DNA of 64,000 nt. Source: Clostridia bacterium 41_269. GTDB taxonomy: Bacteria > Bacillota > DTU086. The stretch spans positions 54,317 through 118,316 of the forward strand of contig LGEZ01000002.1 in the NCBI GenBank assembly GCA_001508005.1, given 5' to 3'. A program made the position numbers and the translations under genes. Positions 36,118-45,623 of this stretch are shown here, piece after piece. Every line of letters begins with the position of its first letter. Within the stretch, counting starts at the first letter, position 1. The notes beneath the pieces are model-generated. The model worked only from the letters and a program-made list of their open reading frames with translations, made no database searches and was not told the DNA's origin.

Positions 36118-36960
36118 ATGCTTGATCGACCAGTTTTGTCTTCTTTTCAAATTCTAAAGCCGAAACCTCCTGTTAAATGGGCAGGAGGCAAAACGCAGCT
36201 TATACCGCAGTTTGAGCCTCTGTTTCCCAGAAAGGAGTACGAACTCTACATCGAACCCTTTGTTGGCGGCGGTGCAGTATTTTTCCATCTTCTTCCCCAG
36301 CAGGCGGTGCTCATAGACAGCAACGAAGAACTCATGAATTTTTATCAGGTTGTGCGGGATAATCTTGAGGAATTGCTTTTGGATCTCAGAAAACATAAAA
36401 ACACAGAGGAATACTACTATTCCGTACGTGCCATTGATCCCGAAACTTTATCTCCCGTAGAAAGGGCTTCCAGGTTTCTCTACCTCAATAAAACGGCCTA
36501 CAACGGTTTATGGAGAGTAAACAGCCGTGGGGAGTTCAATGTCCCTTATGGAAAGTATAAAAATCCCAAAATCATAGACGAACCCAACCTGCGTTTGGTT
36601 TCGCAGGCTTTGAGAAAAGCTAAAATAATCTGCGGAGATTTCAGCCTCGTTCTGGAATTCGCACGGCCGGATACATTTGTGTATTTTGACCCTCCGTATC
36701 ATCCTCTGTCGGAAACGGCGAACTTTACCAGTTACACATCGGATGCTTTCGGGGCGGAGGATCAGAAAAGGCTGGCTGATATTTTCAGGGAACTGGACAG
36801 AAGAGGCTGTATGGTAATGCTCAGCAATTCGGATACTGAATTTATACGCAGACTGTACCAAGGATACGATATTCAGGTGGTTTATGCCAGAAGGTTCATA
36901 AACTGCAAGCCCAGCGGAAGAGGGCCGATAACAGAGCTGGTGATAAGAAACTACAGTTAG
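36118..36960 (+). CDS. Dam-type DNA adenine-N6 methyltransferase
   Basis: 280 residues of the D12 class. Motif I is PPVKWAGGKTQLIPQF (about residues 18-33), YIEPFVGGGAVFFHL gives the cofactor loop, YLNKTAYNGLWRVN is the conserved mid-block and VYFDPPYHPL holds the catalytic DPPY. It transfers a methyl group from S-adenosylmethionine to adenine. The recognition site cannot be read from sequence; many relatives methylate GATC. The downstream nuclease makes this a likely type II restriction-modification pair. The ATG at 36118 has GGAGGGATG upstream. Confidence 0.9.
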   Translation: MLDRPVLSSFQILKPKPPVKWAGGKTQLIPQFEPLFPRKEYELYIEPFVGGGAVFFHLLPQQAVLIDSNEELMNFYQVVRDNLEELLLDLRKHKNTEEYYYSVRAIDPETLSPVERASRFLYLNKTAYNGLWRVNSRGEFNVPYGKYKNPKIIDEPNLRLVSQALRKAKIICGDFSLVLEFARPDTFVYFDPPYHPLSETANFTSYTSDAFGAEDQKRLADIFRELDRRGCMVMLSNSDTEFIRRLYQGYDIQVVYARRFINCKPSGRGPITELVIRNYS

Positions 36961-36975
36961 GGACGGCTGACGCAA

Positions 36976-37422
36976 ATGCCGGGAAAAGATGTTCGATTTC
37001 GTGATGCTATTATCAGGTATATAAATTCCTGGGGGGAAGACATAGAAGTTTTAAAAGAAAAACCTGTGGGTTACCGGTTTGTCGGCACACCACGGGTGCT
37101 GGACATTGTACTACGTCACGGCAGCAGGTACATGGGTATAGAAGCAAAGCTTCAGGAAAGTTCAGGGACTGCATATCAGAAGCTGAGCTATACACTGGAG
37201 GACTGTTTGGCCTGCCCCATTCCCACAATAATTGTTTTTGCAGGAAGCGGAATAAAGGAGGATATGAAATCCAAGCTCATATTGAGCGGTCGTGGGATAG
37301 AGGTCGGTTTTTCACCGGACGAACAGAATCCAGAAAAAGATAGAATTAATGATCCCGACATGATTTTAAGGCAGAGGGTGTATATAGAGCTGGGATTGGA
37401 TTGGTTTAAGCTGTTTAGGTGA
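36976..37422 (+). CDS. PD-(D/E)XK nuclease, probable restriction partner of the Dam-type methylase
   Basis: 148 residues. RVLDIVLRHGSRYMGIEAKL (about residues 40-60) supplies Asp and E-x-K of a PD-(D/E)XK core; GTAYQKLSYTLEDCLACPIP and TIIVFAGSGI continue the fold. It starts 15 bases after the methylase stop. Small size and context suggest a type II restriction endonuclease, though it could be a methyl-directed or nicking enzyme. No frameshift is seen. Confidence 0.65.
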   Translation: MPGKDVRFRDAIIRYINSWGEDIEVLKEKPVGYRFVGTPRVLDIVLRHGSRYMGIEAKLQESSGTAYQKLSYTLEDCLACPIPTIIVFAGSGIKEDMKSKLILSGRGIEVGFSPDEQNPEKDRINDPDMILRQRVYIELGLDWFKLFR

Positions 37423-37523
37423 TGAAGTTGGACGAAACTTTCAAAATTTTTTGAAGTGAATTTTTAAAAGACACTGGAGTTGCAAGTTTTCTTTCCAAAC
37501 TGTGAAAAAGTAGGTGTTGGGCA

Positions 37524-38586
37524 TTGGAGAAAGAAGGCCAAAAAGCTGATGAAATTCTACTTCTGGAACGCAGAAAAAAAGAAATAATTGATGGACTTTT
37601 GAGTTACGGAATCCAGGTAGACAACGACGGGAACTGCACTGTTTCCGATAAGCGTGCTTTTATGCGTATGCTGGCTGAAAATGTTAATCCGAAACCTGAT
37701 CCCAAAACATCAGTGTTTTTTGCCAGCAGCTTTGCAGAGGTAGATGTGAAGAAAATCGAACCAGAACTGGAGCTTGTAGAAAGCGAAGAAAGCTCAAGGA
37801 TATTTCGCCATGCCTGTTCGTTCTGGTCTGTTCCTGTCAGCTGCGGTTTCGGCAGGCGGATGAGGTTCATTCTCTGGGACAGAGGAAATAAAAAGGTTAT
37901 GGGTATATTTGGTCTCTGTGATCCTGTGATAAATTTGAATGTGCGAGATGATGAGCTTCTGGCATGGGATAAGCAGCAGAAAATGGAGCGTCTCTACAAC
38001 ATAATGACAGCTTATGTGCTGGGAGCGGTCTATCCCCTACAACAGGTTTCTTGGTGCAAAGCTGGTCGCCCTTGTATGCGGATCAAACGAAGTGAGAGAA
38101 ATGTTCAGAAAAAAGTATGCTGGCAGAAAAACTGTGATACAGAATAAAAAAAAGAAGCCGGAACTTGTTATGATAGACACCATGGGAGCTTTCGGCAAAA
38201 CGCCCATATACAACCGGCTCAAAGGATGGAAGTTCGTAGGCTATACGAAAGGATACACGCACTACCACTTCAGTGCGAATGGACTGTACGAAAAAATCGT
38301 TGAGGTCGTTGAGAACAGCCCCTACAGTGATATTCTTCATTCGTATAAATACGGTCAGGGTGCCAACTGGAAGATGAGAGTTGTTAAAAAAGGATTGGAA
38401 ATACTCGGTCTTCCTAGCAGAAAACTTCTCAACATCGGTTTTTCGAGAGGCTATTATATTTACCCGCTGGCGGCAAACTGGAAGGAGTTTTTGAGGATGG
38501 AAACCGACAGTATTAAACCGTTTGATCTGCCTTTTTCTGATCTGGTTAATCACTGGTGGGAAAGGTGGTTGAGCAAAAGGCTTTAG
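37524..38586 (+). pseudogene. DruA (DUF4338) family protein with a one-base frameshift
   Basis: Two overlapping frames join into one DruA-like protein of about 350 residues. Frame one gives SCGFGRRMRFILWDRGNKKV, GIFGLCDPVINLNVRDDE and MTAYVLGAVYP. The +1 frame then gives YNRFLGAKLVALVCGSNEV, GAFGKTPIYNRLKGWKFVGY and THYHFSANGLYEK. The switch is at a C4 run, 38034-38037; removing one C restores the gene. DUF4338 is the DruA protein of Druantia anti-phage systems. The usual DruE helicase is absent; NurA and HerA follow instead. It may be a mutation, an assembly slip or a slippage site. Confidence 0.8.
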
Positions 38587-38637
38587 TTAAAAAAATTTAA
38601 GTAGTTTTTTAATCGATACAGAAAGGGTGCTATTCTG

Positions 38638-39625
38638 GTGGAGTGGATGGAAAAGGAAATACAAAAAATAGAAAAGGTCAATAACTATTATCTGAAAAAA
38701 ATAGAATCCTGGAAAAATCAGTACAAACCTCTGAAGTATAGTATTTTTAAAGACAGGTATGGGAAAGTTGATTATACATGCCTAAACGAATTGGATACAT
38801 CTTCCTCTTATGTGGCTGTTGATAGTGCGTTTAAGAGAGAACAGTATCTTCATGCAGATCTGTACTATGTATCTGCTGTAGCTGTGAGCGATAGGTATTT
38901 AGATGACAGCATGGGCTGTATAGAGATAGAGACGACAGGCATGGCGGAAGAAGATGAGGAAAGGGCTGTAAGGCTTTTAGAGGGATTGGCTTTTTCTAAT
39001 GAAATTTTATTAGCAAGTGAAAAAGAAAGGTCTTACAGGTATATATTTTTGGACGGGTCACTGCATACTTTCCTTATAAAACTTAATTCTGCGTTCACTC
39101 TTGCATTTAAAGGGAGTTCGCCTTCTAGGCTTCGCCGAAAACTCCAGGAACTTTATAAAGATGTTACCAAAAGCTTCAGCTACATGCTGGAATACACTCC
39201 CCTTGTGGCTATTCCGAAAGCGTTTAGGTCAAAAGGAGATGAGGCCAGCAGGTTTATTGAAGAAAAAATGGGAGAAAAGGTGAATACGTATCTTTTTTTA
39301 GATTCTATTCTGGATAACGGAGAATATGTTTGGTTTGAAGGCTTTAAAAAAAGCCTCAACATATAAAGCTGTAGATGATGATGACAAAAGGAATGCAAAA
39401 AAGATAATTGATCTTATAAATAAGAGGCGGGTTTATTACATGAAGGGAATAAGCGGCAGGATTTTTAAGTTTGAATGTGTGGTCTCCAGTCATTTTAATC
39501 CTTTATTTTTCTATTTATTCACGACTGGAAAAGAGTTTTTGCCGATAGAAGTGGCTGACAGGTTTGCCAAGCAGCTTCTTTCTGTTTTGGAGGTTAAATT
39601 ACCATTACAGGAGGAATACAGATGA
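38638..39625 (+). pseudogene. nurA: NurA-domain nuclease with a one-base frameshift at an A7 run
   Basis: The first frame (38638-39366) has YVAVDSAFKREQYLHADLYY (metal Asp), YRYIFLDGSLHTF (second conserved Asp) and DVTKSFSYMLEYTPLVAIPK. It runs out just after YVWFEGFKK. The +1 frame carries on as KKASTYKAVDDDDKRNAK, GRIFKFECVVSSHFNP and EVADRFAKQLLSV to 39625. The switch is in TTTAAAAAAAGCC near 39345. NurA is a 5'-3' exonuclease/endonuclease that works with HerA. The HerA gene starts 4 bases before its stop, so they are translationally coupled. Slippage on A7 could produce the full protein. Confidence 0.8.
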
Positions 39626-41391
39626 GCGATTTGGGTATAGTTTTAACTCCTTTGTTTAATGATAGGTTTGAAATTTTGGTTTATCCAGAATTGTTGAACA
39701 AAGGTATTTCTATACTAAACCGACTTGTAAAGGTTCAATTTTCTAAAGATGATAGTTCTGGGTATGTTTTAGGTAAAATCAATAATTTTCGTGTAGAAAG
39801 TTCTCTAGCAGAGCATCCTGAAGTGGCAAGAAGCATAGCACAGCATGAAGATAAAGAAGCTATTAAAAATATACTTAAATCAAAAACATCTCTTATTCTT
39901 GAATGTGAAGTAATATCGGCATTTAATTCGGAAGGGAAAAGAGTGTTGCTGGATTTTCCTTTGAGGCCAGTGGAAAAAGTGTGTTTTGTTGATGAAGATT
40001 TAAAAAAGAGCCTCTTCAGATCGATTGACTTTCTGTTTTCTTTTGGAAAGATCAGCGGGACAAAAATGCCACACTATGTTTATCTGGCTGACTGCGATGT
40101 TCTGGGTGAGGCTTATCACATACTGCTTGCGGGACAGTCAGGCAGTGGCAAGTCTACACTGGCTAAAATGATGCTTTTGGGATATGCGAAGAACTCTAGT
40201 GAAATGAATATATTTATTCTAGACCCTGTTGGAGAATTCACAAATGCTTTTAATAATCAGGATAGGGGAACATTTAAGTTGGAACTTGGAAAATTATGGG
40301 ATAATATAAACAGAAAACGTCCCTTACTATACAGTCTGAACAATATTGCATTAGATACATGGGAGATATTTGAAGAACTTCTCGTTAGGCACGAGGTTTT
40401 CAAAAATATAGGGGTTAAGCATTCCGAAAACCAAAAAGATGCTAGCGAATATTTTATTAAGGCATTGAAAAGTAATGGAATAAAACTTAATGAAACTGTT
40501 AAGGCAATTAATATGGAAAATGGTTCTTTTTTAAGGAAAATTTTGCTGTCTGAAGGGTTTCTTAAAAGTGTATACTCTGATAAAGAAAGAAGGCAAAGAG
40601 TGGAAAGTTTAATTAATCAGGATGATTCCTATAAATCGTTCTTGAATGATTATAAAAAAGTGGCAGAACTTTTCGATACTTCAAAAAGAAAAACTACAAT
40701 TAAAAAACTTACTTGGAGTATACCAAATAAAAAAGGAGAAACAATAGTGGTAGATTTATCTTCTCTTGACTGGACGGACTCTGTTAAATATCTTTTGATA
40801 AAAGAGATACTTAACAATCTTTATAATGCTTCTCTAGAAACTTATAAAAGACAAAAGAAAACTAACTTTAATACGCTTGTAGTCTTAGACGAAGCTCACA
40901 GAATAGCCCCTAGTGAAAAGTATCTGGAAAACAAAGAGTATGCTCAGAAGGCGAAAAAAGCAACCATAAATGCTTTTGTGGAAACGAGAAAATTTGGGTT
41001 AGGATGGATGGTAATTTCAACACGCATTTCCCTTCTAGATCCAAAATTATTTGAACATACCCGTGTTAAAATTTTGGGGTATGGATTAGGTACTGGTACT
41101 GATGCTGACTTACTTAGAGAAACTTTTGGTTCTGATTTTTTAAGGGTATACAACCAGATTCCAGATCCAACAGACCCGCTTTCTGAAAGAAGAACTCATA
41201 CATTTGCTGTTCACGGACCAATTTGTCTTCTATCAAGAAATGTACCTGAAATAATTGACGTTTTTTCAACTCCGCAGGAACTATTTGAAGCAAATAACAT
41301 TAATGCTTACGCTGATATTAATTCGCAACAGCAAGAAGACTCAGCAGACTCAACAGATTCAACAGAGTTTTTTGAAGACCTGCCCTTCTAA
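39622..41391 (+). CDS. herA: HerA-type DNA translocase ATPase
   Basis: 589 residues. An N-terminal HAS-barrel-like domain (1-130) comes first, then Walker A LLAGQSGSGKSTLAKMM (about residue 170), ILDPVGEF, and a Walker B region TLVVLDEAHRIAPSEKYL (about residue 425). Then come VETRKFGLGWMVISTRIS, the arginine-finger area and a C-terminal serine/aspartate tail. HerA hexamers drive DNA through NurA nuclease in archaea; bacterial HerA pairs take part in anti-phage defence. It is the last gene of the DruA-NurA-HerA group and is followed by a terminator. The region is AT-richer than neighbouring element genes. Confidence 0.88.
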   Translation: MSDLGIVLTPLFNDRFEILVYPELLNKGISILNRLVKVQFSKDDSSGYVLGKINNFRVESSLAEHPEVARSIAQHEDKEAIKNILKSKTSLILECEVISAFNSEGKRVLLDFPLRPVEKVCFVDEDLKKSLFRSIDFLFSFGKISGTKMPHYVYLADCDVLGEAYHILLAGQSGSGKSTLAKMMLLGYAKNSSEMNIFILDPVGEFTNAFNNQDRGTFKLELGKLWDNINRKRPLLYSLNNIALDTWEIFEELLVRHEVFKNIGVKHSENQKDASEYFIKALKSNGIKLNETVKAINMENGSFLRKILLSEGFLKSVYSDKERRQRVESLINQDDSYKSFLNDYKKVAELFDTSKRKTTIKKLTWSIPNKKGETIVVDLSSLDWTDSVKYLLIKEILNNLYNASLETYKRQKKTNFNTLVVLDEAHRIAPSEKYLENKEYAQKAKKATINAFVETRKFGLGWMVISTRISLLDPKLFEHTRVKILGYGLGTGTDADLLRETFGSDFLRVYNQIPDPTDPLSERRTHTFAVHGPICLLSRNVPEIIDVFSTPQELFEANNINAYADINSQQQEDSADSTDSTEFFEDLPF

Positions 41392-41420
41392 CCCAGGCAA
41401 GTTGCCTGGGTTTTTTTGTT
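41390..41420 (+). terminator. rho-independent terminator after herA
   Basis: A perfect 10-bp stem (AACCCAGGCA / TGCCTGGGTT) and seven T, overlapping the herA stop codon. Confidence 0.92.
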
Positions 41421-41452
41421 TTTAAAAGAGATTTTAAAAGGGGCACTTGCTT

Positions 41453-41834
41453 TTGAACATCCTTCTGGTTGAACCAAACTTCAAATATCCCGGTAACCCC
41501 TCTAGGTCTTCTCAAACTTGCTGCACTGTACAGAGAAAAGGGGTACAAGGTGCACTTCGTCAGAAAAGGACAGCTCTACACAAAAAAGGAAGCACCCGAT
41601 TTTGTTTGTATAACCAGTCTTTTTACCTATGCGTGGAAACCTGTTGTGAGAGCTTACAGGTACTACCATATGGGGTTCCCGAATGCAAAAATACGAATAG
41701 GCGGTATCTTTGCCAGCCTGATACCGGATCGTATCTGGGAACACTTTCCTGAAGCCGAAGTGTTATGCGGCACAATAGAAGAAGTCGATCTTCTCATACC
41801 AGCATGGGATCTGGCCCCTGAGCGGTTAAAATAG
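41453..41834 (+). pseudogene. radical-SAM-type N-terminal (B12-binding-like) fragment, frameshifted
   Basis: TTG 41453 (AAAAGGGG upstream) starts NILLVEPNFKYPGNP; after a C4 run at 41498-41501 the next frame continues PLGLLKLAALYREKGYKVHF, VCITSLFTYAWKP and GGIFASLIPDRIWEHF to 41834. This is the N-terminal domain typical of B12-binding radical SAM proteins. The radical SAM CxxxCxxC part is missing, so the gene is both frameshifted and truncated. It is probably a relic carried as cargo. Confidence 0.7.
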
Positions 41835-41891
41835 CGTTTCCAAAGCCATATTACAAAACTCCGAGATCATAAAAACTGTCGTGCGCTCTTC

Positions 41892-41922
41892 AAGCCCGGG
41901 AAACATCCCCGGGCTTTTTTGT
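41892..41922 (+). terminator. rho-independent terminator
   Basis: A 9-bp stem (AAGCCCGGG / CCCGGGCTT) followed by TTTT; just after it a second small palindrome, CCAGGAAGTGTTTCCTGG, occurs. Confidence 0.85.
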
Positions 41923-41962
41923 TTTCCAGGAAGTGTTTCCTGGAAGTCTCGCAATGAAAGGC

Positions 41963-41992
41963 TTGATGTTTTCGATCCGGGACGTATATACT
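41963..41992 (+). promoter_or_regulatory. candidate promoter of mazEF
   Basis: TTGATG at 41963 and TATACT at 41987 are 18 bases apart, 33 bases before the mazE start. Confidence 0.5.
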
Positions 41993-42024
41993 ATAAATAA
42001 ACGATTTCACAAAGGAGCACTGAT

Positions 42025-42258
42025 ATGCAGCCAAGAGTTCAAAAATGGGGCAACAGTTTGGGGATACGGATACCCAAATCCTTTGCCAAAAAGGTCGGTC
42101 TTAAAGAGGGGACGCCGGTTGACTTTTATATTGAAGACGGTGCAATTGTTGTCCGTCCGGTGAAGTACGATCTGGAAACGCTTTTGTCGCAGATCACACC
42201 GGAAAATTTGCATGAGGAAATAGTTATTGAGAGCCCTGTAGGGCGTGAAATATGGTGA
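42025..42258 (+). CDS. mazE: MazE-type (AbrB-fold) antitoxin
   Basis: 77 residues. The N-terminal swapped-hairpin DNA-binding domain is clear (VQKWGNSLGIRIPKSFAKKV, FYIEDGAIVVRP). The C-terminal tail would wrap the toxin. AAAGGAG lies 7 bases before the ATG. It overlaps the toxin gene by 7 bases, the usual TA arrangement, and probably represses its own promoter together with MazF. Confidence 0.88.
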   Translation: MQPRVQKWGNSLGIRIPKSFAKKVGLKEGTPVDFYIEDGAIVVRPVKYDLETLLSQITPENLHEEIVIESPVGREIW

Positions 42259-42599
42259 GCCCATCCAGCCGGTACGTACCCGACAGAGGGGACATTGTGT
42301 GGCTGCAGTTCAATCCCCAGGCTGGTCATGAACAGGCAGGCCTGCGTCCGGCAATTGTTATTTCCCCAAAAGCCTACAACGGGAAAACAGGGCTTGCGCT
42401 GATGTGTCCCATAACCTCTAAGACTAAAGGTTATCCTTTTGAAGCTGAACAGCCTGAAAATCTGGACATATCAGGAGTTATATTGGCGGATCAAATTAAA
42501 AGTCTGGATTGGCGTGCGAGGTCTGCTCAATTTGTGTGCAAGGCACCGGTTTGTGTTATTGAGGAAGTTTTATCTAAAATAACCGTTCTTCTCAGTTGA
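42252..42599 (+). CDS. mazF: MazF-type mRNA interferase toxin
   Basis: 115 residues. Conserved blocks are RGDIVWLQFNPQAGHEQAG with LRPAIVIS after it, MCPITSKTKGYPFE and QIKSLDWRARSAQ. These include the arginine and threonine used by MazF endoribonucleases, which cut mRNA at short sequences. It probably stabilises the element. Distinct from the second MazF-like toxin at 62535. Confidence 0.9.
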   Translation: MVSPSSRYVPDRGDIVWLQFNPQAGHEQAGLRPAIVISPKAYNGKTGLALMCPITSKTKGYPFEAEQPENLDISGVILADQIKSLDWRARSAQFVCKAPVCVIEEVLSKITVLLS

Positions 42600-42692
42600 T
42601 AAGAGCTTCGTCAGAAATCTCAAGGTTTTTGTGTTTTTTTGTTCACAGCTTTTGCTCTAATGGAGCTTGCGGAAAAAAATAAAATAAGCTGT

Positions 42693-42720
42693 CCGGGCGT
42701 TTTTGCCCGGGCTTTTTTAT
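42693..42720 (+). terminator. rho-independent terminator
   Basis: CCGGGC / GCCCGG stem with a GTTTTT loop and a T run, followed closely by CCAGGAGGTG. No gene start lies behind that SD-like sequence, so it may be a remnant. Confidence 0.8.
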
Positions 42721-42839
42721 TTTCCAGGAGGTGATTTCCGGAAAACCCATCATCGTGCTAAAATAGAAAAAAGTGGAATGCGAGCTGCTGTGTACTGTGT
42801 AGCATATTTTAAAACAATTTTAACGGAGGTGTTTTTCTC

Positions 42840-43931
42840 TTGAAAAAAAGATTATCCCTAATTCTTCTGTTTGCGTTTCTTTTCGCCTGCTTCGCTTATC
42901 CTGTGCTGGCTCAGGATAAAGAACAGGTTGACGTTTACGAAGGCGGAAAATTAGTGAAGAGTGTAGTCTTCGTTGTGGGAATGAAGGAATACTTCGTAAA
43001 CGGAGAGACCCCGGGCGTAAAGATGGATGCTGCGCCTTTTATTCAGTCGGGCAGGACCTTTGTTCCCATAAGGTATCTGGGCAACGCTCTTGGCGTAACA
43101 GACAAATACATTCTGTGGAAGTCTCCGAAGGTAACTTTCAAGGAGCCGGGCTTTCCTGTAGTTGAGCTGACCGTGGGCAAGAAGCAGATCAAAAGCAGCG
43201 GAGTATCCAGGGCTATGGACGTGGCACCCGTGCTGAAGAGCGGAAGGACTTATCTGCCTGCGAGGTTTGTGGCTGAGGCTTTAGGTTACGAAGTGGCGTG
43301 GGATCCCCAAAACAAAGTAGTCGTGTGCTGGCCCAAGGGGGAAGAGAAGCCTGATTATTCAGGCATACTGGAGTATGTAGGGCAGCAGAATCCCACTCCT
43401 CCTACTAATCAGTGGCCGACTACAACTGAGGGGATAATGGAGCTTATAAACAAAGCCAAAGAGCCTGAGTGGGAATCGTGGGGCCCGGAAGATTTTTCGT
43501 ATATAGACCCTGCAATCAAACAAAGAATATTCAACGGAACGTATACTACTGGTCCTAGAGTGATGCGTCTGACTGTAAACGACTTAAAACCCAACGGGAT
43601 TAGGCTTTTTGAAACCAGAGCTCTTATGGACATGAAGGTATCCAAAGAAGGGGTAACTTTATCTGTAGCCGTTCCTCAAAAGGGAGCAGTAGCCATGCCT
43701 GGGATGTGCCTGATAGAAGAAGGCAACAAGATCCGCTATATGTATCCGGCAGAAGCCGTTTTCGGGCCCGTCGTGGAAACCAGGCTGTATAAGACCAGCG
43801 AGTTTTTCGGTTACGATGAAAAAGACAATGAGCTTCCTCCTCCTCCGGACATGACCAGGATACCAAAAGTTCTTGTGTACTATGGAGAAGGCACAGCATT
43901 TATCATAGACAATCCCATTTACAAAAAATAG
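42840..43931 (+). CDS. secreted stalk-domain protein (copper amine oxidase N-terminal-like)
   Basis: 363 residues from TTG 42840 (GGAGGTG upstream). A signal peptide (1-24, ending VLAQ) leads to a copper-amine-oxidase-N-like stalk domain in two halves (about 60-90: FIQSGRTFVPIRYLGNALGV; 120-155: VLKSGRTYLPARFVAEALGY). The C-terminal half is unrecognised. In Clostridia these domains are wall-associated binding modules, not oxidases. It may be a surface adhesin working with the pili downstream. It is bounded by terminators, so it is a separate transcription unit. Confidence 0.8.
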   Translation: MKKRLSLILLFAFLFACFAYPVLAQDKEQVDVYEGGKLVKSVVFVVGMKEYFVNGETPGVKMDAAPFIQSGRTFVPIRYLGNALGVTDKYILWKSPKVTFKEPGFPVVELTVGKKQIKSSGVSRAMDVAPVLKSGRTYLPARFVAEALGYEVAWDPQNKVVVCWPKGEEKPDYSGILEYVGQQNPTPPTNQWPTTTEGIMELINKAKEPEWESWGPEDFSYIDPAIKQRIFNGTYTTGPRVMRLTVNDLKPNGIRLFETRALMDMKVSKEGVTLSVAVPQKGAVAMPGMCLIEEGNKIRYMYPAEAVFGPVVETRLYKTSEFFGYDEKDNELPPPPDMTRIPKVLVYYGEGTAFIIDNPIYKK

Positions 43932-43964
43932 CCTCTATTTTGCCCTGTATTGAAAAAAAAGCTG

Positions 43965-44004
43965 CGGGGTAATGTTTTTTAAACCATTACCCCGTCTTTT
44001 TTCT
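43965..44004 (+). terminator. rho-independent terminator after the stalk-domain gene
   Basis: A 10-bp perfect stem (CGGGGTAATG / CATTACCCCG), a 10-base loop and TCTTTTTT. Confidence 0.9.
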
Positions 44005-44047
44005 TTCATTCTAGGGGCAAATAAAGCCGAATCAGGGGGTGTATTTT

Positions 44048-45525
44048 TTGAAGAAAGGTATAAGCACTTTGGTTCTTCTTTCGTTTTTGCTTTCTTTAGT
44101 TCCTCTTCCAGTCCATGCAGCAGAAAAAGAGCAGCTGATAAAGCAGGAGGTAATTCTGGCGTATTTTGACATCTGGTCTCAGGACGGCATTAAGTGGGAC
44201 GACACAAACAACGACGGAAAACCGGACAAGCCCGGGGATAGGAAAACGGAAACCTTCCCTTACTTTTTCCCCGAAGAGCTTTTGTCCCAGTACACCCTTA
44301 CGAGGGTAGAAGTGATTGAACCTCCTCCCGTAACCCGAGAATGGTACGAAAAAGCGGGAGGAAGGCCTTATCTTTTAAACGGCGAAAAAGGAGAGCTGCC
44401 GTGGGATGATTTCAACTACTGGTGCAACGGATGGCCTCCCCAGAACCCCAGGGCAAGCGCAAGGCTTGCCGATCCTGAACGGGGAAAAGCGGAAGTAACC
44501 TGGAGTTTTACTTTGCATGAAAATCCCAGGAAGTGGGCCCTTGATCTGACAGACGGCACTGTCCGTCGTGTCTTTGGTCTTAAAGATCCTCCTTATCCTG
44601 TTTGGACGGAAGAGAATCAGGGCTGGCGCTGGGTAATGCCTGCTGTTTTGCTGTGGTACGGTATCCCGAAGAAGCTTCCCGACCTCTATGTAGCCGACCT
44701 TGATCCGGGCACTGAAGAAACGCAGGGCGGCGAAACCTACACGGGCACGGTAGTGTTCGGGCTGAAAGACACTTATGACAAGCCAGTTAAGGCAAGATTA
44801 TCCCTCACGCACAATGGTTATCCCATAACGTCAGTGAACGGCAAAATCGAAACCTTTGAGCCGGGAGAGGAAAAAGAGTTTGAATTTGAGTTTACAGGAA
44901 TAGAAGGAGAGCCGTCAACGCTGTATGCTAAAATCGAACCTTACGACATCGAAGGAGACGCAGATTGGGAAGACAACGAAATGGAAATAACCATTGACCC
45001 TGCAGGCGTTGATACGGGAACCAGCAGGCTGACCTTTCAGGCGGTGAGCCAGAACAGGAAGATAACAAGACCTGAAAACACGGCGAAGTGGACGGACTGG
45101 GTAACGGCTACTTTGAGGCCCAAAAAGCCTACTCCTCCAAGGGGAACGATAGTAAGCTGGCACATAACATCAGCTACTCTCACATATCCGAAAAACATCC
45201 CAATTTCGTGTACGGCAACCCTCTGCCCCCGCTGGGTGTGAGAACCATTGACATGAAACCCAACGGGCATGAAGCAACGGTAGAATTTCAGGAAGACTGG
45301 GCGATGGACGGAGCAAAAATTTACAATATCATCACGAAGAAGCTGATGGCAGCAGAGCCGAAATACTATACATTAACGGCAAACTACACGGTATGGTACA
45401 GGTACAAATATACCGTTAAGGTAAACGGAAAGCGTCGCACCAGATACGGCACGGGTACGGAAAGCGGAATGGTAACGGGTAAATTATTAGTGAACGGTAC
45501 AGGTGTGGACAGTTTGTCGCAGTGA
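44048..45525 (+). pseudogene. large secreted protein with a one-base frameshift
   Basis: The TTG at 44048 (AGGGGGTG upstream) starts a signal peptide (MKKGISTLVLLSFLLSLV). The first frame runs to 45241, but its last ~14 residues are unlike the rest, while another frame carries on as NFVYGNPLPPLGVRTIDMKP to 45525. The switch is a C3 run at 45199-45201; one added C joins them to about 490 residues. A CARDB-like segment (KLPDLYVADLDPG, KPVKARLSLTHNGYPI) lies near the middle. It is probably a surface or pilus-associated protein. No enzyme motif is seen. Confidence 0.65.
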
Positions 45526-45527
45526 TC

Positions 45528-45560
45528 GGAGCGGAGTTTGTTCCGCTCCTTTTTTTTTTG
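45528..45560 (+). terminator. rho-independent terminator before the first Tad cluster
   Basis: GGAGCGGA / TCCGCTCC stem and ten T, overlapping the previous stop region. Confidence 0.9.
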
Positions 45561-45623
45561 TGAAAAAAATTTTCACCTGCTCCGTTTGTTTTTTTATAGA
45601 ACGGGCGAAAAGGAGGAATTCAA

